Assembly (NCBI GenBank): GCA_036346375.1
Contig: CM070511.1
Location: 10,044,001 to 10,108,000 of the forward strand
Source of the DNA: Guadua angustifolia
Lineage: Eukaryota; Streptophyta; Magnoliopsida; Poales; Poaceae
Direction of reading: 5' to 3'
DNA: 64,000 nucleotides
The notes beneath the pieces are model-generated. The model searched no databases and had not been told where the DNA came from. It was given only the letters and a program-made list of their open reading frames with translations. Within the stretch, counting starts at the first letter, position 1, and every line of letters starts with the position of its first letter. Positions 1 to 10,926 of this stretch are shown piece by piece. The translations under genes and the position numbers were made by a program.

Positions 1-778
1 ACACAGTGGCATACATACACGGTGGCTCGGCCACCTATTCCTCCAACATGAAGTATAAGCGGCTGATGAGGAAAGTTTGTGCCTCTATGCTGAGCTTAGG
101 GGCAGGTAGGCCGTTGAATTGGTCGGAGGAGACGATCACCTTCAGTCGGGCCGACCACCTTGAAAGCACCGCCGACCTGGGTCACCTTCCAATCGTGGTT
201 TCACCCATGGTCCGGAACGTGAAGCTGGGGTGAGTGCTGGTGGACGGAGGAAGCTCCATCAACCTCCTGTCCTCTAAGGCGTTTCGGGCGCTCCAGATAT
301 CACAACAGGAGTTGCGTCCGGCCTTACCTTTCTACAGAATCACCCCGGGGGCTGGTTCGGTGCCCCTGGGCCAGGTACGCCTCCCCGTCACCTTCGGGAT
401 GAGAGCAACTACCGTACGGAGGTTGTGGACTTTGAAGTTGCCGACTTCGACCTTCCGTACAACGCCTTACTTGGCCGACCAGCGTTAGTCAAGTTCATGG
501 CAGTGACCCACTATGCATACATGGTGGTAAAGATGCCGGGGCCCGGTGGCCCCATAGTCATCAAGGTGGATAGGTCGGAAGCCTTGCACTGCCACAAGCA
601 GGCATTGGACCTGGCCGGCACCACCTGTGCAAGGCAAGTCGATGCTGCCTACTCGGGAGCCCCTCCGGCGAAGACCCATGCCTTGCCCGGTTCATCCGGT
701 GAGGTTAAGGTGGTCTCCCAGAGCGAGGGCGAGACCAAGAAGACCGTCAAGGTGGGTGCCAACCTTGGCGCCAAATAG
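1..778 (+). pseudogene. Tat gag end and aspartic protease, degenerate
   Basis: The frame from 6 reads a linker typical of Tat polyproteins and stops at 231. The next frame carries the protease core VDGGSSINLL at about 240-270. In this lineage the usual D-S/T-G active-site triplet is commonly D-G-G, as here. A frameshift near 400-425 moves the reading to the frame at 425-778, where the protease continues (DLPYNALLGRPAL). Several breaks mean no functional protease. The upstream gag is outside the window. Confidence 0.75.
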
Positions 779-799
779 AAAAGCACGCTCATCGCCTTC

Positions 800-1680
800 C
801 TCCGGTCTAACTCCGACATGTTTGCATGGCAACCGACTGACATGACTGGGGTCCCTAGGGAGATGATCGAGCACCGATTGACAACGCTCCCAAGAGTGCG
901 CCCAGTCCAACAAAAGGTCCGGAGGCAGACACTAGAGCGACAAGATGCCATTCGTGAGAGGTAGAGAAGCTGCTGTGCGTGGGAATTGTTAGGGAAGTCT
1001 CTCACCCAGAGTGGCTTGCCAACCCTGTGCTCGTCAAGAAGCCCAATGGGAAGCGGTGGTTGTGCGTCGACTTCACCGACCTCAACAAGGCCTGCCCAAA
1101 GGATCCGTACCCTTTGCCGCGCGTTGATCTCATCGTCGACTGTACGGCGGGGTGCGAGCTGCTATGCTTTCTGAACGCGTACTCCGGGTACCACGAGATT
1201 AGCATGGCGGCGGAAGACAAAGAAAAGACCGCTTTTGTAACCCTGATGGGTGTTTATTGTTATATCAGAATGGCATTTGGGTTAAAAATACTAGTTCTAC
1301 TTATCAGCGCGCCATGCATATTTTCTTCCGTTCGCAGATAGGAAGGAACCTCGAGGTGTACATCGACGACCTGGTGGTGAAAGTCAAGAAGGGTGAAAGA
1401 CTGATCGAAGACCTGGAAGAAACCTTTGCCAACCTTCGGAAGAATTGCTTGAAGCTCAACCCTGAGAAGTGTGTGTTCGGCGTGCCCTCCGGGAAGTTGC
1501 TAGGGTTCCTTGTGTCCAGCCGAGGCATTGAGGCCAATCCCGACAAGATAGCGGCCATCGAGCACATGAAGCCACCACTCACCAAGCAAGTGCAAGGTCT
1601 CGCTGGTCGCTTACGCCCTCGTGGTTTATCGCTCGCTCGGGGGAAAAGAGTCTACTCCTATTCAAACTGTTGAAGAAGAC
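800..1680 (+). pseudogene. Tat reverse transcriptase, inactivated
   Basis: A Ty3/gypsy RT is recognisable from VKKPNGKRWLCVDFTDLN (about 1035-1090) to the YIDD box (about 1357-1370) and the palm/thumb segment ending near 1600. RT normally has one catalytic Asp in the motif F-L-D-A-Y-S-G-Y. Here the codon gives Asn (FLNAYSGYHEI, about 1168-1200), so the enzyme would be dead even without the frameshift near 1285. A connection domain follows in yet another frame from about 1621. Confidence 0.85.
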
Positions 1681-2982
1681 CAACCATTTCGAATGGACTC
1701 CAGAGGCCCAAAAGCGTTTAAAGACTTGAAGAAGTACCTCTCCTCTCCGCCGGTGCTAGTCACCCCAAAGCCTGGCGAACCATTGCTTTTGTACATTGCC
1801 ACGTACACCTGCAGTGGTGAACGCGGTACTGGTGGCAGAGAGGGAAGGCATCCAGAAGCCGGTCTACTACGTCGACAAGGTGCTGCATGAGGCGGAGACC
1901 AGGTACCCATAAGCGCAGAAGATGTTTTACGCCGTCCTAGTGGCGTAAAGGAAACTGCGGCACTACTTCTAGGGGCGGGAGATCAGGGTGGTCACTGCCT
2001 ATCCCCTACAAGAGATCCTCCACAATCGGGAAGCTGAGGGTCGCGTCGCCAAGTGGTCGGTAGAGCTGGGGGAGTTCTGCCTCAACTTCACCCCCCGCAC
2101 CGCCATCAAGAGTCAAAGACTGGTGGAGTTCGTCGCCAAGTGGACTCCCGCCACTCCTGAAGCTGAAGAAATACCCATGCCTTCTCCCTGGACTTTGTTT
2201 TTCGACAGCTCCTTCAGGCATGAGGGCACGGGGGCTGGGGTCGTCCTGGTCTCCCCGACCGGCAACATCCTTCAGTACGTGGTCGCCCTGGACTTCAAGG
2301 TCACCAACAACATCACCAAGTACAAGGGGTTACTGGCGGGGCTGTGCACCGCCTCCGCGTTAGGCGTCTGGCATCTCCAAGTCAAAGGTGACTCCCTACT
2401 GGTCATCAATCAGGCACGAAAGGAATTTCAGTGCTCTGACCCATAATGGCAGCGTACTTGGCGGAGGTTAGGAAGATGGAACGCCGCTTCGAAGGGCTGG
2501 GGTATATCCATATCCCTCGGCGTGACAACCACATGGCGGATGGGCTTTCGCAGCTCGTGTCATCAAGAACCTCTGTTCCGGTGGGGGTCTTTGAAGAAAG
2601 GCTTACGCGACCGTCCGTCGCAGCCCCCGTTCATGGTGGGGACAATGGTGCGGCTGTCTCAGCCTCCGACTCAGGGAGGGAAGGTGGCGTGGCTGTCCCA
2701 GCCCCTAGTTCAGGGAGGGGAGACGGCGCGCCAGCCTCAGCCCCTGATTTAGGGAGGAAGGACGGCGACACCGCAAAGACGGTACCGGTGGAAAAGCTTG
2801 GCCAAGCGGAGTACCTAGGCGATCACCACGTGATTGCTACACTTGGCCGGGAAGGTCGGTGGATGGATCCGATCCTAGTTTTCCTGCGGGACCAAGTGAT
2901 CCCCGATGATGATGCGTCAACCGAGAAAATTGCACGTAAGGCCAAGTGCTATACTGTGGTAGGTAGGGACCTATATCGCTAG
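1681..2982 (+). pseudogene. Tat RNase H and inter-domain region, degenerate
   Basis: After the connection segment (KAFKDLKKYLSSPPVL, about 1710-1757) the reading breaks several times. RNase H is visible at 1988-2446: the first catalytic Asp is present (LFFDSS, about 2195), but the conserved Glu of the Y-E-x-L-L-A-G-L motif is Lys (YKGLLAGL, about 2320). The next frame (2446-2982) holds the end of RNase H (RDNHMADGLSQL) and a tract of near-repeated Pro/Ser/Gly-rich units at about 2620-2770, which looks like a small in-frame tandem expansion. Confidence 0.75.
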
Positions 2983-3865
2983 AGTAGAAACGGAATTCTT
3001 CTAAAGTGCATCACTCGGGAAGAGGGGAGCAACCTGCTCTCTAATATCCATGAAGGTATATGCGGGAGCCATATGTCCAGTCAGACGCTGGTCGGTAAAG
3101 CATTCCGCCAAGGATTCTATTGGCCTACTGCCCTCCAGGATGCTTGCGAGCTGGTGAGGAGATGCGAGGTGTGCCAGTTCTACGCCAGGTAGATCCATCG
3201 ACCACCCCAGGCGGTGCAAACCATCCCGCTCTCTTGGCCGTTCGCGGTCTGAGGGCTGGACATCCTGGGCTCGTTCCCGCAGGCCACAAGGGGCTTCACC
3301 CATCTGTTCGTCACCATCGACAAATTCACTAAGTGGGTTGAAGCTGATGCAGTGCGTGCCATCACGGCCTCCACTGCTATCAGGTTCACACGTGGGATCT
3401 TTACCCTCTTCGGTGTCGCCAACCGCATTATCACCGACAACGGCACCCAATTCGTCAGCGCGGCATTCTTGGAGTTCTGCGAAGAGATGGGCACTAAAGT
3501 ATGTTTCGCCTCGGTGGCCCACCCGAGGAGCAATGGCCAAGCGGAGCGTGTTAACACGCTGGTGTTGAGGGGCCTCAAGACTAGAGCGTTTGATCGGCTC
3601 CACAAGTGGGGAGCGTGGTGGACAGATGAACTTCCTGCGGTGCTGTGGTCGCTTCGAACCACACCCTACCGTGCGATTGGAGAAACACCTTTCTTCCTGG
3701 TCTATAGGGTAGAAGCTCTGGCTGTAACAAGCTATCTCCCCTGTGGGAGGGCCCCTTTAAGGTGGTCTCAGTCTCTCGTCCCCGGGCGGTCCGGTTGGCC
3801 ACTGAGGATGGCCGAGAGCTGGCTAACTCCCAGAACTTGGAAATATTGCGGAAGTTCTACCCCTA
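2983..3865 (+). pseudogene. Tat integrase, degenerate
   Basis: The zinc-binding HHCC region is visible (HEGICGSH near 3048, CEVCQFY near 3166) and is followed by an in-frame stop. The DDE core is then readable: first Asp in DILGSFP (about 3257), second in ITDNGTQF (about 3430-3453), Glu in NGQAERVN (about 3531-3555). Most of the C-terminal part is missing: a deletion near 3720-3740 joins the end of the core to the last stretch of pol (GPFKVVSVSRP to LRKFYP), in a different frame, ending about 3865. No chromodomain is seen, as expected for Tat. Confidence 0.8.
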
Positions 3866-4613
3866 AGAACTGTAAGTGCTCGACAGCTTGCTCCGATCAG
3901 CCAGAGAATGGGCTCTCCCTCCATTAGCTGATCGGCGACGGCCGATAATAAGTTATGTTGTTTGCCTTGTGGGCTCTCAGTCTGTCTTTCTTGTATTTCC
4001 AGCTTGTGCCCCGGTGGGTAGCGTTTTGCGTGGTTGTCATGAGTACCGGTAGCTTGGCGGCTCCTTGTCGATAAGTGGTAACACCCAGCTCCTGCGTCGG
4101 ACAGGGACGTGCGACCATGGGGCGAGTTCGGCACGGTGTTCAATGCGGCTAGTACACCCCGGTTTGTCACCGCGAGCACCGCTGGCCCAAAACCACTCCT
4201 GGGGACTTGCTATCTTGTCACGTAGTGCCGTGGTCAGGTTCTGAGAGATCGCAAGGATTTAAGTTCTGAAAGGCGATGGGACAGTGACAACCACACGCGC
4301 GGGGACTTATGCTCTTTTGGTATATTCCCTGTGTGTCTTGCATAACTTCTGCTCGTGTTTGTAGCGGCTGTGTGTGAGTACAGGGAAAGTGCTGGAACAT
4401 TGACTTGATCTGAGCCTCCTGACCCGCATCATGGCAAGACTAGGGGCTGGTCGCCTGGCAGTTGGGTCGAGCAAACGCAGGCAAACACACACAAACGGGC
4501 ATTCAGGTAAAGGCAAAGGATGATAATTTCCTTAAGTTTGCTAATAGGTGTGTGTACAGGGTTACAGAAAAAGAAGAAAGAAATGAAGAAGGCAAGAATG
4601 GCCGCCCAGGCCA
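3866..4613. other. Tat spacer between pol and antisense ORF
   Basis: No ORF with family resemblance was found. The stretch contains two short G-rich motifs (near 4198 and 4305) resembling weak polypurine tracts. It separates the sense pol gene from the end of the antisense ORF. Confidence 0.5.
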
Positions 4614-6745
4614 TCAGTCGTCGTCGACCTGGATGTGCTTGGTGTCATCCCCCGCTTCCTCCTCCGCCATCGCAGCATCGAGGGTCGGGTCCTCCACCTT
4701 CATCAGCTCGGCCACGTACTCTGAGGCTTCACGCACGCGCACTTGTGCCTGGGCCTTGTCGCCTTCGATTCCGGCCACGGTGGACATGGGGTCGAAGGAG
4801 GTGTCGCGGCTGGCGTAGCAGGCCAGCACGTACCTCACAGTGGCGACTGCGACTTCCCGCCCCTCTCAAGCGGACAGGGTGGCAGGCAGGCCGACGAGAG
4901 TCTCGATAACCCGGGTGATGCAAAGGGCGTATTGCATCGCCGATGGCTCCACTGGCTCATTCAACCACACCCCCAGGGGTGCTAGGCTCCTAGCCATGCG
5001 ATGGTACGCAAGACGGAGCATGACGGTGAGGTTGTGTAGTGTGCGGTGCAGTTCGTCTTCAGCTCGCTTCCGCGCCGCTTCGGCCTCCTGCGCCTGGGCG
5101 AGTAGGGTTGCCGCACTTGCCCTCTCCCGTGCAAGCAGGGCTACCCCTCTCTCCTTCTCCTACGCCAGCTCCTCGCGCAGCAGCCCCATCTGTTGGGTCA
5201 TCTGCGTCTCCTGCTGGGTGGCCACCGTGAGGAGGGCGCCCGAGGACGCATGCACTCCGCTGAGCTCAACATGTAGTGCTGCCAGTCGGGAGGCGGGGGC
5301 GGCGAAGGAGATCAGAGCAGAAGGGGCAAAAGTGCCAGCACCAGCGGCGTCCGCATGAACTACCTCAGGGGCATCGGGTGGCACTTGAACAGGGTCCCCC
5401 GCTGCCTCAACAGGTGAGGCGGCCACCTGGATTTCCGAAGCGCCGAGGGGGGCCATCCTAGGAAGCACCGGGAAGCTGAAGGAGGACACCAGCAGATTAA
5501 GCCCTCCCTGCGGGGCGGTAGCAAGGGCTCCCAGAGTCGGTGTCGATGGAGTCGGTGTCGATGGAGTCGGTGCCGGGGCAGGAGCGGAGGACATCGCCGC
5601 GACGGATGAAGACCCCATTTCAGTCGTACTCAAAGGTGCGGTGGAACCGGAGGTGGCGGGAGTCTGGTCGTCGGTGCGGGGCCTCTTTGGGTTTGCACCC
5701 GAGGCGTCTGAGGAGGATGGCCACTTGCCCGTGCTCCGGTCGCCCTCTAGGGTGGGGTCCCTAATTGTTAGGGGGCCACAGGGTGGCAAAGTCGTGAGCC
5801 CAGTGGAATCCATTGCCGGGAGTGATTTGACGATCCGAAGACACTCCGCGAACTCCAGATCGCAGAGTGGCTGGGCCTCGGCCGGGAAGTCCGAACCGCT
5901 TGGCATTGGCGGTAGCAGCTTGGCCAGCCATTTGGTGATAGAAGGTGAGTCCAAATTCCCTGCGCCTGGGGAAAGATGGAGAAAAGGTTACCGATTGATG
6001 GCGACCACAAAAGATGAAAGGAAAAAGAGAACAGAAACTTACGGCCTGGGTGTGTGCGGGTCATGTCGTCATCGCCCGTGTACTACCATGTCGGTCGGGC
6101 ACGCCGACGCAGGGGGCTAATCCTGTGGGTCACGAAGTCCCGGACCACCAGTGCTGTCATGGCCACCGGAGTCTCGCAGGTTGATGCGGCCACCATCGCC
6201 TAGAGCTCATTGCCTCCTCGTGGGTGAGCCCCGATTTATTGGCCTCACAAAAGTGAGGGCACCTCTAGGGCATCGAGGTCGGCTGTCATCGGGCGACTGA
6301 CCAATCGCCGCCACACCTTCCAGTTGGTCTTCGTCTGGAAGGGGATGTAGCGGGTGGCCGATCCGTCATGAGGCGAAGTGGTAAGCTTCAGTGACTCACT
6401 GCCTATGGAGCCACGGAGGGTGTAGAAGAAGCGGAAGAGGGGGAGAATGGGCATTACCCCCACGAACATCTCGCAGAGGTGAGAGAAGGTGGAGAGAATG
6501 AGAATGGAGTTGGGGGTGAGATGAAGATGGTGGATTTCGTAGAAGTGAAGTACGGTGAGGAAGAACTCGAAGAAGGGCAGAACCAGACCCGCCAGCAGTG
6601 CCCAGGAGAAGACGATGATCTCCCCGGCTTCGCACCGTGACTCAAGGGTTCCGTGGCGTAGGTGAAGGGAACCCTCAGCGGCGGTCCGGGAGAGCTTCAT
6701 TACCCTCTCCTTGTCGACTGTTGAAGAGGGAAATGGTTGCGCCAT
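4614..6745 (-). pseudogene. Tat antisense ORF (aORF1), Transposase_28-type protein
   Basis: On the minus strand an ATG at 6745 (MAQPF) opens a protein whose N-terminal part matches the plant 'putative gypsy-type transposon' domain (Pfam Transposase_28). Its pattern is a hydrophobic stretch, FLTVLHFYEIHHLHLTPNS, then LCEMFVGVMP (about 6440-6580). After a frameshift near 6245 the reading resumes in VVRDFVTHRISPL and reaches a putative intron (5966-6042). It then runs as a low-complexity Ser/Thr/Pro-rich region (5954 downwards) and an Ala/Glu/Arg-rich coiled-coil-like tail to a stop at 4614. In-frame stops near 5160 and 4866 break the tail. The function is unknown; the same layout recurs at 10927-12642 and 28436-29277. 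Confidence 0.75.
5966..6042 (-). other. Putative intron in aORF1
   Basis: Reading the minus strand, a donor GTAAGTTT at 6042 and a pyrimidine-rich acceptor TTTCCCCAG at 5966 bound 77 nt. They lie exactly where the Transposase_28 part (ending DDMTRTHPG) gives way to the next domain (starting ahead of DSPSITKW). The GT-AG signals are seen directly; splicing is inferred. Confidence 0.55.
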
Positions 6746-6841
6746 TCGAGCGGAGCAGTGTCTTCGGGCAAGGAAGTTGAAGGGGCAAGAAAAGAGGAGG
6801 ATGAGTCAAAAAGAGCGTGAACCACTGGTCGTGACCGCGCG

Positions 6842-6849
6842 TATTAATA
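6842..6849 (-). promoter_or_regulatory. TATA-like box for aORF1
   Basis: TATTAATA on the minus strand lies about 100 nt upstream of the aORF1 start codon at 6745. The two other aORFs have similar boxes in matching positions, which supports its use as an antisense promoter. Confidence 0.4.
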
Positions 6850-7035
6850 GGTTTCTCGCGCTGGCGGTTCGCGAAAAGGCGAAAGTGCGCAATGCTTTGG
6901 GTCTCGAGAGAAGGTGGCGGAAGCAGAGAGGACTAGAGCGGTTGCATGCGCAGGAGTGGTGGACCCATCTAGGAGCACGTCGGTATTAAAGAGGTCTGAA
7001 AGAGTTGGCGACGCCCAGATGGGCCCGGCTACTCT

Positions 7036-7360
7036 TGTCACAGATTTTGCATCAGGTACCCTCCACCACGGCCGAGGGCTACGGGCGCTGAAAGGGTAGC
7101 TCGGGCGAAAGCAAGTGGCGATCAGGCCCCTACGCCAGCCCGACCTATATAAGGGAGCTTCGGTGCATGGGAGGAGGGGCATCGGAAGAGCATTAGAAAA
7201 GCATGGAGAGAAAAAAGGAGTGAGAGCAAGTGAGGATCAAGCGAACGCTATAACCCACTTAAAGCATATTAACAGGAACTCAAGTAGGACGTAGGGCTGT
7301 TACTCGCATCGGGGGACCCGAACCTGGGTAATTTCGGCGTGTTCTTGAATTTATGTCTGT
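7036..7360 (+). repeat. Tat LTR (3' LTR, end indistinct)
   Basis: The sequence starts TGTCACAG after a GGGCCCGGCTACTCT stretch that matches the PPT position of the family. It has a TATA box TATATAA at 7146-7152 and carries the segment GGGGGACCCGAACC (about 7311), which has a counterpart (GGGGCCCGAACC) near the end of the second Tat LTR at about 13704. The 3' limit could not be fixed and no CCGACA end is seen, so it is probably truncated. Confidence 0.55.
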
Positions 7361-8534
7361 GTAGGATCCCTCAGGAGAGCCCGTAGGCGTCCTTCCGCGA
7401 AGACCTCCTCTATCGAACCCTGGACTCTATCCAGGGAGAATAACTGTCTGGTGAAATACGCCGACACTAAGGATGTCAGGAACTCATTCCAATCTTCAAT
7501 CGCAAGGAATGATGTTAAAGTTCTGATCTTTTTCACTTTGAAGGAAGAACACACCAAGTTGGAGAAAAATTCAAGAACTTGATCTAAGACTTACACGTAG
7601 GGTTTTGATGATCAAGATGATCTTGGATAGTCTCCCACATGTCACAGCAAGCTAGAACGCAAGTCAAAAACTTCGCAAACTCGATTTTGAAGAATGATTC
7701 ACTTAAGAGCATAAAATCGGTTTCTTTCAAGAAGAACACATGGATTGCCTAGATGACTGGGATATGATCTAAAAGAAGATTCATTCTTCAATCAACATTC
7801 TCAGCACAAGAAGCAAAAGCATGTAGAAGGAGGGGAGGCAAATCCAAATTGCATAAATGTAAATTGTAAGAATGTAAGTGCGGAATTGAAATGCTGAATT
7901 TAAGACATAAAGTAAATTTGTAATATAAATTCAAGCATAGGAGAAAATGATTTGCATTTTTAGAAGGTAGGTTTACAAAGCCTCACACCAAAGTGTGCAA
8001 AGCTCAAAGAAGCACAAAACCTCTAAAAACCTTCAAAGGGGGAAGGCTACCCTTACCACTCTTTTTATACTACTTATGAGTCACCCTCTACCCTTAGATG
8101 AGTTCCTTCTACCCTAAGGACCACCATCAAGGGTTAGGATTGACTCATTCACTCGTACCTGGGCTAACCCGAAATCCACACACACATATGGTTTTTGCAT
8201 GCTTTTCCAAAGATACTAACTAGACCCACTATTCTATCATCTAGACCATGATCCAACGGCCCTCCTTGATCTGAGCAGCTCCTAGCTAGCATCTCATCCA
8301 TTCCTTGTCTTCTATGTTTGCACCAACTCCGTCTTCGATCATCTCAGCGATCCTTGACCGTCTGGACCTCCGACGCACCTTGCCTAGTCCTGATCATCCT
8401 CCGCCTTATCATGATCTAGCACCGTCGTCTTACAACCTTCAGAAACAAGGAAAACACATCACATAGCATTGCCTAAAATGATATGCAATAAATCTCACAC
8501 AAATTCAAAATGCATATCCCTAGAACATCGAGTA
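7361..8534. other. No gene seen; possible LTR fragment in minus orientation
   Basis: No ORF resembles a known family. A GTATAAAAAG box on the minus strand (8061-8070), followed in that direction by about 500 nt of moderately AT-rich sequence, suggests a decayed LTR of an opposite-strand element. No terminal dinucleotides or duplications were found to prove it. Confidence 0.25.
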
Positions 8535-8880
8535 GCTCTACTCAGAGTCGAGTCGATGAGTCAACATCGAGTAACTTGAGGCTAACCCAAGGACTCAAGA
8601 TAGGCTGATGGTATGGCGCTCGACCCGACAAACTCCCTACTCGATACTTAGCGATACCCAATCTACTTGTATCATTTGACCAAAAGCCAGTGCGGCATTA
8701 CTTGACTAAGCCAGAACTTGGTAGTAATCAACCAAATGCTTGAATGAACCCTCCGCTCGAACCCGGCAATATCCCTACCCAATACTTAGTGATACCTAAT
8801 CTACTCGAATCATTTGATTATAAGTCGGTGGGGCATTACTCAACCAAGCCAGAACTTGGCAGTCTCAGCTCAAATTGCTT
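8528..8880 (+). repeat. Tat 3' region with partial tandem duplication
   Basis: This is homologous to 12925-13150, the stretch just upstream of the second Tat LTR (shared phrases include GGCTGATGG, CGATACTTA and GCCAGAACTTGG or GCTTGGCAGTAATCAACC). Within it a unit of about 115-120 bp is repeated (about 8620-8740 and 8755-8870). It is therefore a detached piece of Tat 3' untranslated sequence lying before the Tekay gag fragment. Confidence 0.65.
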
Positions 8881-8954
8881 CAAATTGAAAATTCAATTTA
8901 AATCAAACTAAAATTAGAGCATAACAAGCTCAAATTTAGTTAAATACTCATCAC

Positions 8955-9831
8955 CAACATGGGTAGACCTCCACATGGTCTTTCATTTGCGTAAGCCATA
9001 GGCTTTTGTAAGCAACCATACCAAGTTATTAATAAAGTTTGTTTAATTTGTTGAGTTAAAATTGTTTCTCTGTACTAGGATTCCTATTTCTTGTCTATGA
9101 TATTCCTTCTTCCCTAACCTTGTCAAGTGGACAACAGATAGTTCAAACTTGTGGAAACAATGGAGCTTCTAGAAGTGGTATCCGCTTCGATGACAACCCC
9201 AATGAAGGAACATTTCCTCAGCCATTGCCCCAAGTGGATATGTATAACTTTGGAGCTTTTCTTGCTGCTCAGTCACAGTTGATGTAGACTATGATGCATT
9301 AGATGTAGAATGTGACAAATCAAGCTGCAGCCAACAATGCAACTCAAGCTACTAACAATGGACCTCATCCTTACTCTAAGCTATCAAATTTTATGAGGAC
9401 ACATCCACCAACGTTCTCTAGGAATGTTAATCCCTTGGAAGCAGACGACTGACTTAGAATAATTGAGAGGAAGTTGCGCATCACTCAATGTGAGGGCAAC
9501 AAAAAGGTTCTTTGTACTTCCCATCAGTTAGAAGGAACTGGTGCTGAATGGTGGAAGAACTATTGTGTTGCACATGAAGCTCTGCAAGAGATCATCTGGG
9601 AAGAGTTTACTACTATGTTCCACCAATACCACGTACAAGAAGGTATCAGGGATTTGAAGAAAGAGGGGTTTAGGGCAATCAAGCAAGGAAGCCAATTAGT
9701 GGCTAATTATCTGAACAAGTTCACACAGCTAGCCCGCTATGCCCCTGAAGATGTGGGAGATGATAAATTAAGACAGTCTCATTTCATGAAGGGACTAAAT
9801 TCTGGATTGTAAATTGGGTTAATTATCCATG
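8955..9831 (+). pseudogene. Tekay-type chromovirus leader end and gag fragment
   Basis: The leader phrase AAGCAACCATACCAA (about 9012) also precedes gag in the elements at 43750 and 49500. The gag start codon is mutated to ATA at 9138. The protein is readable as FMRTHPPTFS, then RKLRITQCEGN and WWKNYCVAHE, to SHFMKGLNSGL at 9810, with in-frame stops near 9286, 9301 and 9451. Homology to the other two gags ends abruptly at about 9831 (after AATTGGGTTAATTA). Beyond that lies Tat-type repeat sequence, so this is a truncated, chimeric piece. Confidence 0.8.
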
Positions 9832-9844
9832 CTCAGGGGCTCAT

Positions 9845-10225
9845 GTGTTTGAGCATAGGGTCAAGGGCTACTATTTTTTATGCTCACGCTCTACTCTCTT
9901 CTTGATACGGTTATTGAGCAGGGGGTCGGGGCTACATCATGCATTGTCAATGCATATGCTCTACCCTCTATTCGGTGCACTCATCGGGTAGAAGGTCGGG
10001 GGCTACATCGCTCGATCTTTTCTTTATCTGACTCCACTATCGGATCGATTCATCCATAGAATAAGGGGTTCGGAGTCACAACAGGCATCTTTGATGCTGA
10101 TGCTTTACTTTTTTTCTCGATCCAGCTATCGAGCAAAGAGTTAGGGGCTACATCACGACTTTGTGCTTACGTCACTTTACTACCTACTCGATGACATCAT
10201 CGAGTATGGAGTCGGGGGCTACAGG
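9845..10225 (+). repeat. About 70-bp tandem repeats carrying PPT-like motif
   Basis: Six diverged units of 66-75 bp, each centred on a GTCGGGGGCTACATC-like core, occur at about 9861, 9927, 9995, 10072, 10142 and 10211. Each unit also has a short self-complementary stretch such as TCGATGACATCATCGA. The core equals the polypurine-tract context that precedes Tat LTRs (compare TTCGGGGGCTAC at 13159-13169). Confidence 0.7.
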
Positions 10226-10226
10226 T

Positions 10227-10926
10227 AGCTCTGTACCTTTGTTCTATTTCTTGGTTGATACTGCTATCGAGTGGAGCACTGTAGGCATAATTTTTTATAC
10301 ATGCGATTTTTATGTGATTTTTTGCATGCATTTACTCAATCGCGTACTTAGCATGTCAGCGAACAAAACCAAAGCGTGGCCATGCCTGAACCCGACGATG
10401 AGCAATTCTATCCTACACGCATACGAGCACTAGATTATCAAACATCTAAAGCTCAGCGGACGTCGGAAGATGAGGCCTCTAATCGATTCTACATGCTCTA
10501 CTTAGCAAGTTCATATTTGCTATAAAGTCTAAGTTGTATGGTCGATGAAGATTTGCAAAAATCATGTAGTTTCATTCCAACTTATATAGCATTTATATTA
10601 TATATAGCCTCTTTGAGTATATGCTTGGGGGCCAAGTCATTTAATAAAAGTTTTTCTAAGCCTTGTGTGCAGATACAATCAGGTATGCACTAGGCAACGA
10701 AGTTGTTTATTGAGGGTCTATAATTGCTAAATTAGACTTGCATCTATTCATGCTACTCTATTTCATCGACAAGGGAATAGCAGGCAAAGCATGAAAGATA
10801 AGCAAAATAATTAGCATTATCACACAAGACCGCAACAGCGACAAAGGTTCAAATATTACATTGATATGTTCAGGCCAAAGGACTCTAACTGGTGTTATCA
10901 TCATCATCAGCAAGAGACAGCTCAAA
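10227..10926. other. Spacer inside second Tat element
   Basis: AT-rich sequence between the PPT-like array and the end of the antisense ORF. I see no family-like ORF, RNA gene or terminal repeat in it. Confidence 0.4.

Larger units (their letters stand above)
1..7360 (+). mobile_element. Tat-lineage Ty3/gypsy retrotransposon, 5' truncated by window edge
   Basis: In order this holds the end of gag/protease, reverse transcriptase, RNase H, integrase, a long antisense ORF and an LTR. The order pol, antisense ORF, 3' LTR is typical of the plant Tat lineage (Grande/RIRE2/Cinful-like). All coding parts carry frameshifts and stops, so the copy is dead. The 5' LTR, leader and most of gag lie outside the window. 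The 3' LTR end near 7360 is not sharp, so neither a target duplication nor an LTR-LTR age can be read. Confidence 0.85.

Noticed and set aside
4840..5764. Several plus-strand ORFs of 60-170 codons
   Set aside because: They are opposite-strand shadows of the GC-rich antisense ORF 1; they have no family resemblance.
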